The notes below the pieces were generated by a model. The model saw nothing but the letters and a program-made list of their open reading frames with translations. It ran no database searches and had not been told where the DNA came from. From Clostridia bacterium (GTDB lineage: Bacteria > Bacillota_A > Clostridia > TANB77 > CAG-508), in NCBI GenBank assembly GCA_022792975.1, contig JAAWCC010000015.1, positions 1 to 5,891 of the forward strand: 5,891 nt of DNA. Reading direction: 5' to 3'. A program made the position numbers and the translations under genes. Shown piece by piece: positions 5,586 through 5,891 of this stretch (position 1 is the stretch's first letter; the number at the start of each line of letters is the position of its first letter).

Positions 5586-5891
5586 ATGGAATATTTATAT
5601 ATATTACAACAAGCAATAATTTGTATAATAACAGTATTCTGGTTATATCAATTGCTAATTAGTATATGTTCATTTGTAAAACTTAAAGATAAACCGATGC
5701 TTACAGATAAACAGCATAAATTTATGGCTATAATTCCAGCACATAATGAAGAAGCAGTAATAGCAAATTTAGTAGAAAGTTTAAATAATCAAAGCTACCC
5801 TAAAGAATTATTTGACATTTATGTTATAGCAGATAATTGTACAGATATGACTAAGGAAATTGCAGAGAAAACTGGGGCTATAGTTTATGAA
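5586..5891 (+). CDS. Family 2 glycosyltransferase, membrane-anchored, N-terminal part
   Basis: The frame is open from the ATG at 5586 to the right edge (102 residues). AGAGAGG at 5573-5579 lies six bases ahead of the start. Residues 5-31 form one hydrophobic segment (IICIITVFWLYQLLISICSF), predicted to anchor the protein with the catalytic domain in the cytoplasm. The GT-A fold begins at about 46 with M-A-I-I-P-A-H-N-E-E (47-56), the nucleotide-binding first strand of GT2 enzymes, followed by the A-D-N-C-T-D segment at 82-87. This layout fits processive or lipid-linked GT2 enzymes that make surface polysaccharides or glycolipids. Donor and acceptor cannot be told because the DxD and acceptor regions are outside the window. 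It contains no in-frame CGG. Confidence 0.88.
   Translation, partial: MEYLYILQQAIICIITVFWLYQLLISICSFVKLKDKPMLTDKQHKFMAIIPAHNEEAVIANLVESLNNQSYPKELFDIYVIADNCTDMTKEIAEKTGAIVYE

Overview
The window comes from a low-GC Gram-positive bacterium (Bacillota), most likely an uncultivated clostridial relative. The evidence is AT-rich coding sequence, AGA as the main arginine codon, purine-rich ribosome binding sites, textbook sigma-A promoters with 17-base spacers, and a single-chain dimeric-type glycyl-tRNA synthetase. All genes are on the + strand.

Layout: the 3' part of glyS (to 862) with a hairpin behind it; a self-contained promoter-gene-terminator unit for an unrecognised 211-residue protein of clearly higher GC (933-1765); murB (1832-2745); rpsO with a structured leader (2938-3201); an intergenic palindrome (3257-3323); pnp (3350-5448); and the start of a membrane-anchored family 2 glycosyltransferase (5586 to the edge). 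The recognised genes are housekeeping: tRNA charging, peptidoglycan precursor synthesis, ribosome structure and RNA turnover. rpsO next to pnp is a widely conserved pair.

The striking point is that murB and pnp cannot be read in one frame, yet both are full-length and well conserved once four single bases are skipped. murB needs two skips (2210 and 2220) and pnp needs two (3554 and 4350). Every skipped base is a C. Every one creates an in-frame CGG, and every one lies directly before a GGA or GGT codon for a highly conserved glycine. In the recognised native genes CGG occurs in frame at these four places and nowhere else, although it occurs about eleven times across codon boundaries. This looks like recoding: either CGGN is read as a four-base glycine codon, or ribosomes reaching an undecodable CGG slip +1 onto GGN. 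A systematic sequencing error must still be excluded. The high-GC gene uses CGG twice as an ordinary arginine codon, which offers an internal test.
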